Assembly: GCA_018260445.1 (NCBI GenBank)
Contig: JAGLBE010000004.1
Span: 62,001 to 126,000, forward strand
DNA length: 64,000 bases
Source: Psychrobacter sp.
Lineage (GTDB): Bacteria; Pseudomonadota; Gammaproteobacteria; Pseudomonadales; Moraxellaceae
Direction of reading: 5' to 3'
In this document: positions 8,780-17,601 of the stretch, piece after piece
How positions within the stretch are numbered: the stretch's first letter is position 1
How the letters are laid out: the number at the start of each line of letters is the position of its first letter
Program-made: the position numbers and the translations under genes
The notes under the pieces: model-generated
What the model saw: the letters and a program-made list of their open reading frames with translations, nothing else
Databases searched by the model: none
Told to the model about the DNA's origin: nothing

Positions 8780-9975
8780 AAGATTACCTCTTGCTCTGCT
8801 TGCCAGCAAGCCTGTTGGTTAATATGGAGAATATCGGCAAGCGTGCTGATATTAGCAGCAGAACACTGCGCTGTCATCTTGTCCAATACCTTGGCATTAA
8901 TCAAGGCGATATCGGTTAAAGCAACTTGCTCTTTTATAAATGCCGCAACCGCAACCTCATTGGCAGCATTTAACACGATGCTGGCCGCTTGCCCTGATTG
9001 CATGGCCTCCCTTGCCAATTTTAGACAAGCAAATTTTTGCAAATCGGGCTCAATAAACTCTAATGCCGATAGCTCAAACAAATTAAGCGGCTTGACGCCC
9101 GCTGCAATACGCTCTGGATAAGCGAGCGCATGGGCAATCGGCGTTTTCATATCGGGGCTGCCCATTTGGGCCAAAAAACTGCCATCACTATATTCTACTA
9201 AGGAGTGCACAATACTTTGCGGATGGATGACCACCTCTATTTTCGACTCCGGTAAGTCAAACAGATGGCACGCTTCAATAAGCTCGAGCCCCTTATTCAT
9301 CATCGTGGCAGAATCGACCGATATCTTTTTACCCATCGACCAATTGGGGTGGTTGACCGCTTCCTTAACACTCGCCGCTTGCATGTCGGCCCAAGTGCGC
9401 TTTAAAAAAGGGCCACCCGATGCCGTTAACCATAATTTGGTAATGCCAAACTTTGGGTTATGCACTTGCGTATTATCTTGCTGCACAGACGGCGGTAAGC
9501 ACTGAAAAATGGCATTGTGTTCGGAATCGAGCGGCAACAATGTGGCATGGTTATCCCGAACCGCCTGCATCAATAAGCTGCCCGCCATCACCAAGGCCTC
9601 TTTATTGGCCAGCAAAATACGTTTGCCGGCTTTTGCTGCGGTGAGCGTCGACACCAAGCCTGCCGCACCCACAATGGCGGCAACCACGGTATCGACGTTA
9701 CTATCGCCCGCTATATCATTTAACCCAGCCTCGCCGCTCAGCACCTCGCACGTTAACCCAGCTTGATGCAGACGCTCGGCAAACGCCTCGACAGCCGCCT
9801 TAGGCACTGCCACTCGGCAGGGTTTAAACTGTTGGCACAATGCAAACAGCTTATCCAAACGCCGATAACCGGATAAAGCATACACCGAAAACTGTTCGGG
9901 ATAGGCGGCCAATAAGGCCAGCGTGCTGTCGCCTATTGAGCCAGTCGCGCCAAGTACCGCAATGCGTTGGGTCAT
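8767..9975 (-). CDS. dxr: 1-deoxy-D-xylulose 5-phosphate reductoisomerase
   Basis: Converts DXP to 2-C-methyl-D-erythritol 4-phosphate with NADPH, the committed step of non-mevalonate isoprenoid synthesis, which feeds the UppS product made by the nearby gene. The N-terminal NADPH motif GATGSIGDSTL is at residues 9-19. The conserved LLANKEALVMAG, the metal-site segment LDSEHNAIFQCL, and the substrate loop VDSATMMNKGLELIEACHLF are all present. The 402 residues match the family. The start ATG is unambiguous. It lies between cdsA and rseP, and its 3' end overlaps the start of rseP. Confidence 0.96.
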   Translation of the reverse strand: MTQRIAVLGATGSIGDSTLALLAAYPEQFSVYALSGYRRLDKLFALCQQFKPCRVAVPKAAVEAFAERLHQAGLTCEVLSGEAGLNDIAGDSNVDTVVAAIVGAAGLVSTLTAAKAGKRILLANKEALVMAGSLLMQAVRDNHATLLPLDSEHNAIFQCLPPSVQQDNTQVHNPKFGITKLWLTASGGPFLKRTWADMQAASVKEAVNHPNWSMGKKISVDSATMMNKGLELIEACHLFDLPESKIEVVIHPQSIVHSLVEYSDGSFLAQMGSPDMKTPIAHALAYPERIAAGVKPLNLFELSALEFIEPDLQKFACLKLAREAMQSGQAASIVLNAANEVAVAAFIKEQVALTDIALINAKVLDKMTAQCSAANISTLADILHINQQACWQAEQEVILCRA

Positions 9976-9982
9976 AACATAC

Positions 9983-10014
9983 CTTGAATGCTTGAATGCT
10001 TGAATGCTTGAAAA
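9983..10014. repeat. 8-bp tandem repeat before dxr
   Basis: Four tandem units of CTTGAATG, the last ending in AAAA, lie immediately upstream of the dxr start on the minus strand. Slippage here would change the spacing to the dxr start. No ribosome binding site is obvious inside the repeat. Confidence 0.7.
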
Positions 10015-10144
10015 CGTAAAGTGTAGCGCCGCTAAGGAAGCGTGCGCCTAGTGGACAAAACGAGGACAATTAACGACAACTTAACCAATGGAGGGCTAGA
10101 AAATGTTGACAGTTTGGCTACGACTTGGACAGTCGCCAGCTGCC

Positions 10145-10978
10145 TTAGGGTAATACTAAGATACCCATTTGCTGCAAGCCCCAAAACCCGAGCGCAAAAA
10201 TGGGCACCGCCGCCAATAACGAATCGATACGGTCGAGTATACCGCCATGCCCAGGTAATATATTGCCCGAATCCTTGACCCCAGCTTGGCGTTTTAACAT
10301 CGACTCAAATAAATCGCCCAGCACCGATACTAAAATGGTCATGGCTGATAGTAGCGTAAACGCCAACAGCGTCAGCCCCGATAGGTGCAATTTAAACACA
10401 CTGATTAATAGCACCACAACCAGCCCCGTCACCAAGCCTCCTGCCAGCCCTTCCATACTTTTATTGGGCGATACCCTTGGCGACAATTTGCGCTTGCCCA
10501 GTTTGCGCCCTACAAAATACGCCCCACTGTCCGCACACCATACCAAAACAAACACGTACAGCAGCCACCAGGGTGAGTGTTGCCATAAATAAAACATCGC
10601 GGTGATGGCGGCGCTCAAAATTACCACCCCCAATAAGGCTAAACGCTTGCCATACCAGCCGGTCACCACCGGATATTTGGTCACCCATGTTAAGGCCATC
10701 AGCCAGATAACCGCTGCTGCCACCCACCATATGGGCCACAATATTGCTGCTTTAGGCCAAAGGCTAGGCAACCCTAAGGTGAGCATGGTCGTCAAAAAGA
10801 TACCCAGCACATATAACCGAGGCTGGCGCCACGTTGGCATCAGCTTGGTCCACTCATACGCCGCGATGCAGACCCCAAAGCCTAGCAAAGGTAGGATTAA
10901 ATAAGGGGTATCGCTGGCAAACAACGCCACACCGACAATCATTACTAATATAATAGCCGTCTTAAAGCGTGTCCACAT
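10145..10978 (-). CDS. cdsA: Phosphatidate cytidylyltransferase
   Basis: Makes CDP-diacylglycerol from phosphatidic acid and CTP in the inner membrane, the precursor of all major phospholipids. The protein is highly hydrophobic with about seven or eight membrane segments. The family signature near the C-terminus is intact: SMLKRQAGVKDSGNILPGHG followed by GILDRIDS, with the essential Lys-Asp pair and HGG...DR...D. The length of 277 residues is normal. AAAGG and AAGG lie just upstream of the ATG. It sits between uppS and dxr, with a gap of about 170 bp before dxr. Confidence 0.95.
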   Translation of the reverse strand: MWTRFKTAIILVMIVGVALFASDTPYLILPLLGFGVCIAAYEWTKLMPTWRQPRLYVLGIFLTTMLTLGLPSLWPKAAILWPIWWVAAAVIWLMALTWVTKYPVVTGWYGKRLALLGVVILSAAITAMFYLWQHSPWWLLYVFVLVWCADSGAYFVGRKLGKRKLSPRVSPNKSMEGLAGGLVTGLVVVLLISVFKLHLSGLTLLAFTLLSAMTILVSVLGDLFESMLKRQAGVKDSGNILPGHGGILDRIDSLLAAVPIFALGFWGLQQMGILVLP

Positions 10979-11191
10979 GCCTTGTACCTTTCATAAATAA
11001 GCCAGCATCGACCGGATTGCCCAGCGATTATAGGGTTTGCTTGGTCATTGCTACATAGAACACAAAACGGGTGGCCGCTATTTAGATAGACCTATTCGCC
11101 ATATTCGCCATAACTTGGCAAAAATTTACTCATAACGATGACTCGCTGAGTGAGTCCACGAGCCACTAGCAAAATCTGGGCGATAAAATGA

Positions 11192-12025
11192 TCAGCTATC
11201 AGAATCTTGATGATCCGGCAGCTTAGCGCCTATCACTTGCTCACTGGTTTTGCCAAAACGGCGTTGCCGCTGCGTAAATTCTTGCAGCATATCGTTTAAT
11301 TCGGCAACCGCAAAGCTTGGCCATAAAGTGTCGGTAAAAAATAACTCCGCATACGCCGCTTGCCACAATAAAAAATTGGACACCCGAAACTCGCCACCCG
11401 TGCGAATTAACATATCCACCTCAGGCACATCCGCTAGCTGGATATATTGCCCCAACTTGGCGACATCAATATCTTGTGGCTGCAACTGACCGGCTTGCAC
11501 CTGCTGTGCTAGGATACGAGCAGCATTGCTGATATCCCATTGCCCACCATAACTGATGGCAATCACCAACGTCATGGCCGCTAAATGGGCGGTTTTTGCT
11601 TCGGCATCGGCCATAAGCTGCTGTAACTCGTCCGATAACTGGCTGCGATCACCAATAAAGCGCAGCCGCATCTGATATTTAAGCATGCGTGGTAGTTGCT
11701 CATGGATAGTGAGGGACAACAACCGCATGAGTAGCGCCACTTCAGCAGCAGGGCGTTGCCAGTTTTCGCTTGAAAAGGCAAAAACGGTCAGCACTTTAAT
11801 GCCCACACTAAGACAATGCTCCACCAGCGGGTCGAGCGCATCCTTGCCCGCCACGTGCCCCTGCCCTTTTGGCATATGACGCGCCTTGGCATAGCGATTA
11901 TTGCCATCCATAATAATCGCAATATGCTTAGGCAATATGGCAGGCGACAAATTTTGGGACGCTGCGGGTTGCGGGTCGGAAGATTGCTGCAAGGGTGGTA
12001 ATGCGGGCGTAACATGCGTTGGCAA
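11192..12025 (-). CDS. uppS: Isoprenyl transferase (undecaprenyl diphosphate synthase)
   Basis: Condenses isopentenyl diphosphates onto farnesyl diphosphate to make the C55 carrier lipid for peptidoglycan and O-antigen. The catalytic Asp is in IAIIMDGNNRYAKAR (about Asp40). The C-terminal substrate motif IRTGGEFRVSNFLLWQAAYAE followed by the FFTDTLWPSF segment is conserved. An N-terminal extension of about 30 residues precedes the fold. The start is a TTG: GGAGG lies nine bases upstream, inside the last codons of frr, so translation is probably coupled to frr (gap four bases). No in-frame ATG occurs before the catalytic motif. Confidence 0.94.
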   Translation of the reverse strand: MPTHVTPALPPLQQSSDPQPAASQNLSPAILPKHIAIIMDGNNRYAKARHMPKGQGHVAGKDALDPLVEHCLSVGIKVLTVFAFSSENWQRPAAEVALLMRLLSLTIHEQLPRMLKYQMRLRFIGDRSQLSDELQQLMADAEAKTAHLAAMTLVIAISYGGQWDISNAARILAQQVQAGQLQPQDIDVAKLGQYIQLADVPEVDMLIRTGGEFRVSNFLLWQAAYAELFFTDTLWPSFAVAELNDMLQEFTQRQRRFGKTSEQVIGAKLPDHQDSDS

Positions 12026-12029
12026 GGGG

Positions 12030-12584
12030 CTAAACCTCCATTAATTCGGTTTCTTTTTTCTCAAGGCGGCTGTCGACATAACCAATATATTTGTCCGTCA
12101 TTTTTTGAATCTCTTCACCGGCACGGCGTTCTTCATCTTCACTGATTTCTTTTTCTTTGGCCAACTCTTTAATATCACTCATCATATCACGGCGCACATT
12201 GCGAATGGATACCCGACTGTTTTCGGCCTCAGAGCGGGCGAGTTTTTGCATGTCTCGGCGCGTCTCTTCGGTCAATGCTGGCATCGGCACCCGAATGACA
12301 TCGGCGGTCATCGGGTTTAAGCCCAAATCCGCTTCACGGATGGCTTTATCGACCGCCTGCGTCATCGTGCGATCAAAGGGTTGCACCAGTAGCGTGCGTG
12401 AGTCTTCAACGTTGACGCTGGCGACTTGATTTAACGGCGTCTCTGCACCGTAATAATCGACCATCACCCCCGACAACATACCAGGATGCGCACGCCCGGT
12501 ACGCACTTTGCTAAACGCATTTTCTAAAGCATCGATGGATTTTTGCATGCGGGCATCGCCGTCTTTTTTGATATCATTAATCAT
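12030..12584 (-). CDS. frr: Ribosome recycling factor
   Basis: Splits post-termination ribosomes together with EF-G. The sequence begins [20 protein letters not shown] and holds the conserved [12 protein letters not shown] and [13 protein letters not shown] segments. The 184 residues are family-typical: a three-helix bundle with a small beta domain. AAGGA is six bases before the ATG at 12584; another ATG at 12590 directly abuts that AAGGA and is unlikely to be used. It follows pyrH after a gap of about 210 bp and precedes uppS by four bases. Confidence 0.96.
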   Translation of the reverse strand: MINDIKKDGDARMQKSIDALENAFSKVRTGRAHPGMLSGVMVDYYGAETPLNQVASVNVEDSRTLLVQPFDRTMTQAVDKAIREADLGLNPMTADVIRVPMPALTEETRRDMQKLARSEAENSRVSIRNVRRDMMSDIKELAKEKEISEDEERRAGEEIQKMTDKYIGYVDSRLEKKETELMEV

Positions 12585-12800
12585 TATCATTCCTTAATAC
12601 TCAAAAGGTGGGTCTTTATTTACTTACTTTAAATTTGCTATTGCTGGTTATCTCTATGGTCTGTAGCGGATTGTTGTCTTTTAACTTTGTCGTCTTTATC
12701 TCTATCTCTATCTTAAGCTTAATCATAAACTTTATTAAGCATTAATCAAAATCAGCCTAACTCTATAAGTCTAAATCTATAAGTTTAAAAAGCTTAAAAA

Positions 12801-13526
12801 TTAATGAAAAACTCGGGTGCCCTCATTAATGCCCATAATCACATTGAGCAGCGCATTGGGCTTGGTCATATCAAACACTTGTAGCGGCACGTTATGCTCA
12901 CGGCATAGCGCTATGGCCGTTAAATCCATCACCCCAAGCTTTTGCTCTAATACCTCATCAAAGGTTAAGCCATCATACTTTTGGGCGTCAGCATGCAGGC
13001 TTGGGTCCTTATCATAAACCCCATCCACCTTCGTCGCTTTAAGAATGATGCCGGCTTCGATTTCAATGCCGCGCAAACAGGCGGCGGTATCGGTGGTAAA
13101 AAACGGATTGCCAGTTCCGGCGACAAACACACAAACATCGCCATTTTTAAGGTAGCGAATGGCGTTACGGCTGCTATAGCTTTCGGTCACCTCGCCAATG
13201 GGCAAAGCCGACATCAAACGGGTATTGATATTGCGCCGCTCTAGCGCATCTCGCATCGCCAGGCCATTCATAACAGTGGCTAACATGCCCATTTGATCGC
13301 CGGTCACGCGGCCAACCAGCCCCTCTTTTTGCAACTCACTGCCTCGGTACAAGTTACCGCCGCCCACCACAATGCCAACCTGAACGCCAAGCCCACATAA
13401 ATGCGCAATGGCCAAACTCATCTGATCCAGCACGGCGCTATCAATGCCCATCCCTTTGCCGCCAGCCAACGCTTCGCCTGATAACTTGAGTAAAATACGA
13501 GAATATTGCGGATTTTTATCAGACAT
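12801..13526 (-). CDS. pyrH: UMP kinase
   Basis: Phosphorylates UMP to UDP, a hexameric amino-acid-kinase-fold enzyme usually activated by GTP and inhibited by UTP. Visible motifs are [14 protein letters not shown] at the N-terminus, the glycine loop [13 protein letters not shown], and [13 protein letters not shown] at the nucleotide site. The 241 residues are normal. AAAGG lies just upstream of the ATG. The pyrH-frr-uppS order is widely conserved; tsf and rpsB, often before pyrH, are replaced here by rimO. Confidence 0.96.
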   Translation of the reverse strand: MSDKNPQYSRILLKLSGEALAGGKGMGIDSAVLDQMSLAIAHLCGLGVQVGIVVGGGNLYRGSELQKEGLVGRVTGDQMGMLATVMNGLAMRDALERRNINTRLMSALPIGEVTESYSSRNAIRYLKNGDVCVFVAGTGNPFFTTDTAACLRGIEIEAGIILKATKVDGVYDKDPSLHADAQKYDGLTFDEVLEQKLGVMDLTAIALCREHNVPLQVFDMTKPNALLNVIMGINEGTRVFH

Positions 13527-13741
13527 AACACACCTTTGCTTGGTTGAAGTTTATTAGTTTTGGCGACGCTTTGCACGAACGCTTGTTGTCAGTGATGCTC
13601 AATTAACTGCTTATTATGCCCGATAAATGCGCAAAAGGTTATCAAAAAAGCGTAAGCGCCTAGAGCGATAATGCCCATGGTATCTATTTGGCAGTTTTAG
13701 CGCTACTTGAAGAGGTAACCGTCAGTCAGTGCAGTCAGTGA

Positions 13742-15427
13742 TTAGGCATCTTCCGTATAACTGGCAAATAAATCGTACTCACTGGCCTCATCAATCATCA
13801 CACTGATAAATTCGCCCACCTCCACCGCTAGCACGCCGTTTACGTGAATATTATCCACATAAACATGACCATCAATTTCGGGTGCATCGGCATAACTGCG
13901 ACAAATGGCGATATTGTCGTCTAAATCAATGTCATCCACCAGCACGCTCATCCGCTTGCCCACTTTAGCTGCCAATTTTTGTGCCGAAATTTGCTGTTGT
14001 ACCGCCATAAAGCGCTCGTAGCGCTGCTTTTTTATGGCCTCAGGCACCGGGTTTGGCAAAGCATTGGCCACGGCGCCCTCTACCTCAGAATAGGTAAAGC
14101 AGCCCACTCTATCCAATTGCGCCAGCTGCAACCAGTTTAATAAATAGCTAAAATCATCTTCTGTCTCCCCCGGAAAGCCCACCACAAAGGTAGAGCGAAT
14201 GACGATATCTGGGTTAATATCACGCCATTTTTGAATACGGGCTAACGTGTTTTCACTGTGCGCAGGGCGTTTCATCGCTTTTAATACGCTGGGGCTAGCA
14301 TGCTGCAAGGGAATGTCAAGATAGGGCAACAACCCCCCTTTATCGGTAGGCTTTGCCATCAACTCAACCACCTTATCGACGTGCGGATAGGGATACACAT
14401 AATGCAGGCGCACCCAAATTCCTATGCTAGCTAACGCTTGGCACAAATCAAAAAACTTCGACTTTAACGGCATACCATTCCAAAAGGCGGTCTTATACTT
14501 TAAGTCGAGCCCATAGGCTGAGGTGTCTTGTGAGATAACCAGCAGCTCTTTTACGCCCGCTTTTTTTAGCGCCATAGCCTCAGTCATGACCGAGTCAATA
14601 GGCCGCGAGACCAAATCGCCCCGCAAACTAGGAATGATACAAAAGGTGCAGCGATGGTTACAACCCTCGGATATTTTAAGATAACCATAATGGCTTGGGG
14701 TCAGCTTAACGCCCGCAGCGTCAATCAGGTCAATCTTGGGGTCATACAGCTTGGCATCTTTTAAAGCACGGGGCATGGGGGCATGTTTGGCAACAGCAGT
14801 TATCACGTCGTTATAAGCATGAGCGCCGGTCACCGCCAAAACCGCTGGGTGCATATTACGGATTTTTTGCGCATCTTTACCCAAACAGCCCGTCACAATC
14901 ACTTTGCCATTTTTGTTAATCGCCTCGCCAATGGCATCTAGCGACTCTTGCACCGCTGACTCAATAAAGCCGCAAGTGTTGACCACCACCAAATCGGCAC
15001 CCTCATAGTTGGCAGCAACCTGATAACCGTCACGGGTCAATTCGGTAATAATACGCTCGCTGTCCACCAAAGCTTTGGGGCACCCTAAAGAGACAAAACC
15101 GACCTTGGGTGCAGACGCTTGGTCTGTCATTTTTCCATTATCATTTGTAGCGTCAGCGCTCAGGGGGTGTGGCTGGCGGCTGTTGGTCTCCCCACTTTGC
15201 TTAAAGCCTACTTGCTCAATCGTGCGATTTTCATTGTGATTGGCTTTGTGGTGATATGCTGGCGTCACGGGCTGCAAACCCGTAGCGGGATTGGTGTTAT
15301 CCGTAGCCTTACTAAGACTATTAGCACTGGGTTTAGCAGTACCAGAAGCGGCCTGACTTGGATTGTAAAGCGACACACCCTCGGATAGGCGTGGACTTGG
15401 CATTAGCGATGGCGGTTGGCTTGGCAT
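13742..15427 (-). CDS. rimO: Ribosomal protein S12 methylthiotransferase RimO
   Basis: Radical-SAM enzyme that methylthiolates an aspartate of ribosomal protein S12. The UPF0004 domain starts at [18 protein letters not shown]. The radical-SAM cluster motif is in [17 protein letters not shown] (CxxxCxxC). A TRAM domain closes the protein. The conserved part needs only the ATG at 15130 (about 462 residues; E. coli has 441). The frame stays open upstream to an ATG at 15427 and a TTG at 15451, adding about 100 residues rich in Pro, Ser, Asn and Thr. Such tails occur in several other proteins here, so the longer form is listed, but the start is undecided. Confidence 0.9.
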   Translation of the reverse strand: MPSQPPSLMPSPRLSEGVSLYNPSQAASGTAKPSANSLSKATDNTNPATGLQPVTPAYHHKANHNENRTIEQVGFKQSGETNSRQPHPLSADATNDNGKMTDQASAPKVGFVSLGCPKALVDSERIITELTRDGYQVAANYEGADLVVVNTCGFIESAVQESLDAIGEAINKNGKVIVTGCLGKDAQKIRNMHPAVLAVTGAHAYNDVITAVAKHAPMPRALKDAKLYDPKIDLIDAAGVKLTPSHYGYLKISEGCNHRCTFCIIPSLRGDLVSRPIDSVMTEAMALKKAGVKELLVISQDTSAYGLDLKYKTAFWNGMPLKSKFFDLCQALASIGIWVRLHYVYPYPHVDKVVELMAKPTDKGGLLPYLDIPLQHASPSVLKAMKRPAHSENTLARIQKWRDINPDIVIRSTFVVGFPGETEDDFSYLLNWLQLAQLDRVGCFTYSEVEGAVANALPNPVPEAIKKQRYERFMAVQQQISAQKLAAKVGKRMSVLVDDIDLDDNIAICRSYADAPEIDGHVYVDNIHVNGVLAVEVGEFISVMIDEASEYDLFASYTEDA

Positions 15428-15532
15428 AAACAAATACTTATCATTAAACAAAAATCAAAAGGTTTGAAAGAGGCGCCCCAAAGCAGGTCGCGAGTGGCAA
15501 ATTGCACGCTACACGATAACAGCAGGCTCTAG

Positions 15533-15604
15533 TTAACTGTCTTAACTGTCTTAACTGTCTTAACTGTCTTAACTGTCTTAACTGTCTTAACTGTCTTAAC
15601 TGTG
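15533..15604. repeat. Eight 9-bp tandem repeats upstream of rimO
   Basis: Seven exact units of TTAACTGTC and an eighth ending in G form a 72-bp array. It lies about 80-105 bp before the possible long starts of rimO, between the divergent rimO and ntrB genes. A 9-bp array in a promoter region could alter spacing by slippage; no -35/-10 pair was identified across it. Confidence 0.9.
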
Positions 15605-15757
15605 ATGCATTGTACGAACTTTTAGGCCGCTATGCCAGTATTGCATGATTTATTCATCATTCATGCATGGGAATACACAGAAATGCCCATGTCTCGCTCT
15701 AGCGAGCCAGTAAGGCGATGCATGGTAGTTAGCCAGATGAACACTATTGAGCTAAAA

Positions 15758-15796
15758 TGCACCTTTATGATGATAAAATTGCACTATAATATAGCA
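15758..15796 (+). promoter_or_regulatory. Two candidate NtrC-binding sites
   Basis: TGCACT-N5-ATAGCA (15780-15796) and TGCACC-N5-GATGAT (15758-15774) resemble the NtrC consensus TGCACY-N5-GGTGCA: the left halves match fully and the right halves match at three of six bases. Their centres are about 22 bp, or two helical turns, apart. They lie roughly 114 and 136 bp before the start site predicted for the sigma-54 promoter at 15875, close to the distances known for the E. coli glnA enhancer. Confidence 0.4.
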
Positions 15797-15874
15797 GGCA
15801 TCGCTAGCTGCCCTTAATAAACCTGTATTATCCTGTTTAAAGCCGATAATCGCTACCTGCACTTAAGTGGCGAG

Positions 15875-15890
15875 TGGAACTGTTTTTGCA
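15875..15890 (+). promoter_or_regulatory. Candidate sigma-54 (-24/-12) promoter of ntrBC
   Basis: TGGAAC-N5-TTGCA matches the consensus TGGCAC-N5-TTGCW with one change. The invariant GG and GC are exactly ten bases apart. It is on the coding strand, 71 bases before ntrB, with no intervening gene. Confidence 0.6.
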
Positions 15891-15961
15891 CAATAGGCGT
15901 TATTAAGAGCACAGCAACTTGTATTGAACACCATTAAAGGCAATAAAAGGCAAAATCTGCT

Positions 15962-17332
15962 ATGCAAAATAACCTTGCAAAACCGCCCAACTACATGAAT
16001 TTATTACAAAATTTATATACTGGTGTGGTGTGGGTGGATGATGCTTTAAATATCTGCTGGGTCAATACCCAAACAGAGCAGCTATTTTCGGTGAGTCAAT
16101 CGCGCTTAATAGGGATTAATATCCTCACTGTGTTGTCCTCGACTGAACCCCTACCTGGTGATGAGCCAGAAGCACAAGGCACCTTGCCGGATACTGATAA
16201 CCTAGGCGTTGAAGCGCAGTCTAAGCCCTCTAAAACCATGCCATCTAAGCGGCAACCCTTAGCTGAACAACAGGCACAGGCGCACCTGTATCAATCACAA
16301 TTGGCGGTGCAGTTTGCCAATGCCAAGCATTATCAGCAGCCATTTATCGAGTATAACCGGCATATTGTGGGCGTGATACAGCCGGTATTTGTCAACTATA
16401 GCGTCACCCCTGTCGAACAAGATAGCAAAACCTATTTTTTGGTCGAATTATGGGAAAAAAACCGCCAAAGTCGGATTGATAAAGAATACCGTTTACAAGA
16501 GCAGCACGAGGTCGCGCGTGAGATGCTGCGCTCGGTGGCGCACGAAGTGAAAAACCCATTGGCAGGAATCCGCGGCGCCGCCCAATTGCTCATCAAGCAA
16601 ACCCAGCGTGCCCAAAACCGCACCGCTGCCGTGGCTCAGCACGCTCAGCACTTAGTTAGTGAGCCCCTGATAGCCGCATTGCCCCTGTTGGACGCGGATA
16701 ACGATGACGAGATGATGCTGGTCGATGCCAAAAAAGTTATCACCTATGCCGGCATCGTGATTAGTGAAACCGACCGTCTCAGCGGGTTAATCGGGCAGTT
16801 ACTAGGCTCTAATCAGCTGCCACAGTGGGAAACCATTAATATTCATGAGCCGCTAGAGCATGTGCTGATTTTAACCCAAACCCAGCATCCTGATGTCAAA
16901 GTGGTGCGTGATTACGATTTATCCTTGCCAGAATTGACCGCAGATAAAAACCAGCTGATTCAAGTGTTTCTTAATCTTGTCAACAATGCTTGCGAGGCGA
17001 TGCTCGAGCAGGATTTTTCAAGATGCGCCGCAAACTACCAGCCGACCTTGCGCGTCAGTACCCGTATTGAATATCAGTATACTATCGGCTCGGCGTATCA
17101 TCGCCAGGTTTTAAAGGTTTGTGTGCATGACAACGGCGCAGGTATCGACCCTGATATTATCGACCGCATATTTTTTCCACTGGTGACTGGTAGAGCCAAC
17201 GGTACCGGTTTAGGGCTGGCGCTGGTACAAGAAATGGTGCATCGCCATTGCGGTGCTATCGAGGTTGAATCAGCGCTGAATAATACCGCCTTTTGTATCT
17301 ATCTGCCATTTAGTCAAACCGACAGCGGCTAG
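15962..17332 (+). CDS. ntrB: Nitrogen regulation sensor histidine kinase NtrB (GlnL)
   Basis: Cytoplasmic sensor kinase that, under PII control, phosphorylates or dephosphorylates NtrC. An N-terminal PAS-like region (about residues 12-160) contains a polar, low-complexity stretch. The H-box SVAHEVKNPLAGIRGAAQLL carries the phospho-acceptor His194. The N-box LVNNACEAM, the G1 box DNGAGI and the G2 region TGLGLALVQEMV follow. There are no membrane segments, as expected for NtrB. The length of 456 residues exceeds the E. coli protein (about 350), with extra sequence in the PAS region and around residues 215-240. Upstream is a candidate sigma-54 promoter; ntrC follows. Confidence 0.93.
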   Translation: MQNNLAKPPNYMNLLQNLYTGVVWVDDALNICWVNTQTEQLFSVSQSRLIGINILTVLSSTEPLPGDEPEAQGTLPDTDNLGVEAQSKPSKTMPSKRQPLAEQQAQAHLYQSQLAVQFANAKHYQQPFIEYNRHIVGVIQPVFVNYSVTPVEQDSKTYFLVELWEKNRQSRIDKEYRLQEQHEVAREMLRSVAHEVKNPLAGIRGAAQLLIKQTQRAQNRTAAVAQHAQHLVSEPLIAALPLLDADNDDEMMLVDAKKVITYAGIVISETDRLSGLIGQLLGSNQLPQWETINIHEPLEHVLILTQTQHPDVKVVRDYDLSLPELTADKNQLIQVFLNLVNNACEAMLEQDFSRCAANYQPTLRVSTRIEYQYTIGSAYHRQVLKVCVHDNGAGIDPDIIDRIFFPLVTGRANGTGLGLALVQEMVHRHCGAIEVESALNNTAFCIYLPFSQTDSG

Positions 17333-17601
17333 CCTGTATAGCAGCCTGCACCATGAATGACTTTTTGGCAACTAGGTGTTAGCAACTAGCAAATGGAGCG
17401 CGCAGCCTGCTTTGCTTGGTGGTACCAAATCTGAAAATCAAGCTATCGACGAAAACGAGTGCAACCGCTACAAGTAATAGGTCTATTGTGTTGGACCCAA
17501 TATTGACCTTAAATAGGTTGTTTTTCAGATTGAGTATGATAGCGATTGACGACGCAACATGCCTACTTTATAACGCCCGCCTCCTTATTTTGGATAAGAC
17601 A

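Noticed and set aside
15533-15604. CRISPR array
   Set aside because: The units are 9 bp and contiguous without spacers, and no cas genes are present.
15632-15817. Plus-strand frame of 61 codons upstream of ntrB
   Set aside because: It overlaps the candidate NtrC sites, has no ribosome binding site and looks random.
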